Positions 6,008 through 6,316 of a stretch of 6,316 nucleotides of DNA are shown in pieces. Source of the DNA: Verrucomicrobiota bacterium (GTDB lineage Bacteria; Verrucomicrobiota; Verrucomicrobiia; Chthoniobacterales; UBA10450); contig QHQV01000299.1 of assembly GCA_003219945.1 (NCBI GenBank), positions 1 through 6,316 on the forward strand. The letters are read 5' to 3'. The position numbers were made by a program, and so were the translations under genes. The notes under the pieces were generated by a model, which worked only from the letters and a program-made list of their open reading frames with translations, ran no database searches and was not told the origin of the DNA. Within the stretch, counting starts at the first letter, position 1, and the number at the start of each line of letters is the position of its first letter.

Positions 6008-6316
6008 TCCCGTGGCGTTTCATGTTGATTATTGGGACCACTTCGGGTGGCGCGATCGCTTCGCGAAGCCGGAATTCACTTCAAGACAACAACGTTACGC
6101 GGCGGCTTGGGGCGGCGATTCGCTTTACACTCCGGGCTTTGTCGTTAACGGGAAAGAATGGCGCGACTGGTTCGGTGGCAATGTGACACCGACAAGTTCT
6201 GCTAAAGTTGGCGTGTTGCGTGTGTCGTTCAGCAAACGACGGAAAACTCAGTGCCAGTTTTGTTCCGGCGACAACACAACCCGGGGCTTTAGCGTTGAAT
6301 GTCGCATTGCTGGGGA
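5964..6316 (+). pseudogene. DUF1223 (thioredoxin-like secreted protein) gene, 5'-damaged, frameshifted and cut by the window end
   Basis: DUF1223 proteins are exported thioredoxin-fold proteins of uncertain role, normally with a signal peptide, then a motif like TSEGCSSCPPA carrying the redox CxxC. Here the conserved core is clear: LWKKIIPVAFHVDYWDHFGW (5991-6050), RDRFAKPEFTSRQ, then YTPGFVVNGKEW (6126-6161). No signal peptide or CxxC precedes it in any frame; the in-frame sequence reaches a TGA at 5943-5945. The first ATG at 5964 is not a credible natural start. After VGVLRVSFS the reading frame turns into KRRKTQCQF, whereas one frame over, from 6235, it reads NDGKLSASFVPA and then LNVALLG, the expected C-terminal DUF1223 pattern. 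One extra A in the run at 6234-6236 explains this. The gene continues past the window. Either the gene has decayed or the sequence has indel errors. Confidence 0.75.

Noticed and set aside
1..6316. CRISPR array, tRNA, rRNA or insertion sequence
   Set aside because: I found no regularly spaced direct repeats, cloverleaf-like sequence, rRNA signature or transposase gene with terminal inverted repeats.

Overview
This window comes from a bacterial chromosome. It carries four intact genes in a row on the minus strand, one intact gene on the plus strand, and a right-hand end (about 5175-6316) of small dyad repeats and two genes with broken reading frames. The style of the proteins, with a short metF-type reductase, a GlgX, an RaiA/HPF homologue and a DUF1223 gene, suggests a soil or freshwater Verrucomicrobiota-like organism. 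That placement is a low-confidence impression; no marker gene here proves it.

Read in the direction of transcription on the minus strand, the genes are glgX (glycogen debranching, 4554-2305), a Host_attach/bacterial eRF1-like protein (2185-1718), a short ribosome hibernation factor (1650-1285) and metF (5,10-methylenetetrahydrofolate reductase, 924-1). The two middle genes are 67 bp apart and share a plausible promoter at 2230-2258, so they look like a two-gene unit. A gap of about 360 bp at 925-1284 separates them from metF. It holds no convincing gene, but it has stem-loops near the 3' end of the hibernation gene.

Going the other way, a membrane-anchored L,D-transpeptidase-like (YkuD) protein is encoded at 4653-5174, divergent from glgX. 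The short divergent promoter region contains a perfect 9-bp inverted repeat.

Downstream of the transpeptidase are two REP-like hairpins in opposite orientation (5207-5233 and 5275-5301). Their stems differ by compensatory base pairs. After them come a minus-strand hypothetical gene that reads well only if a one-base loss near 5696 is restored, and the middle part of a DUF1223 gene on the plus strand. That gene has lost its CxxC N-terminus and changes frame at about 6234.

Functionally, glycogen turnover, ribosome hibernation and cell-wall L,D-crosslinking all fit slow-growth or stationary-phase physiology. The most interesting item is the pairing of an HPF/RaiA gene with an eRF1-fold protein of the superfamily that includes the hibernation factor Balon.
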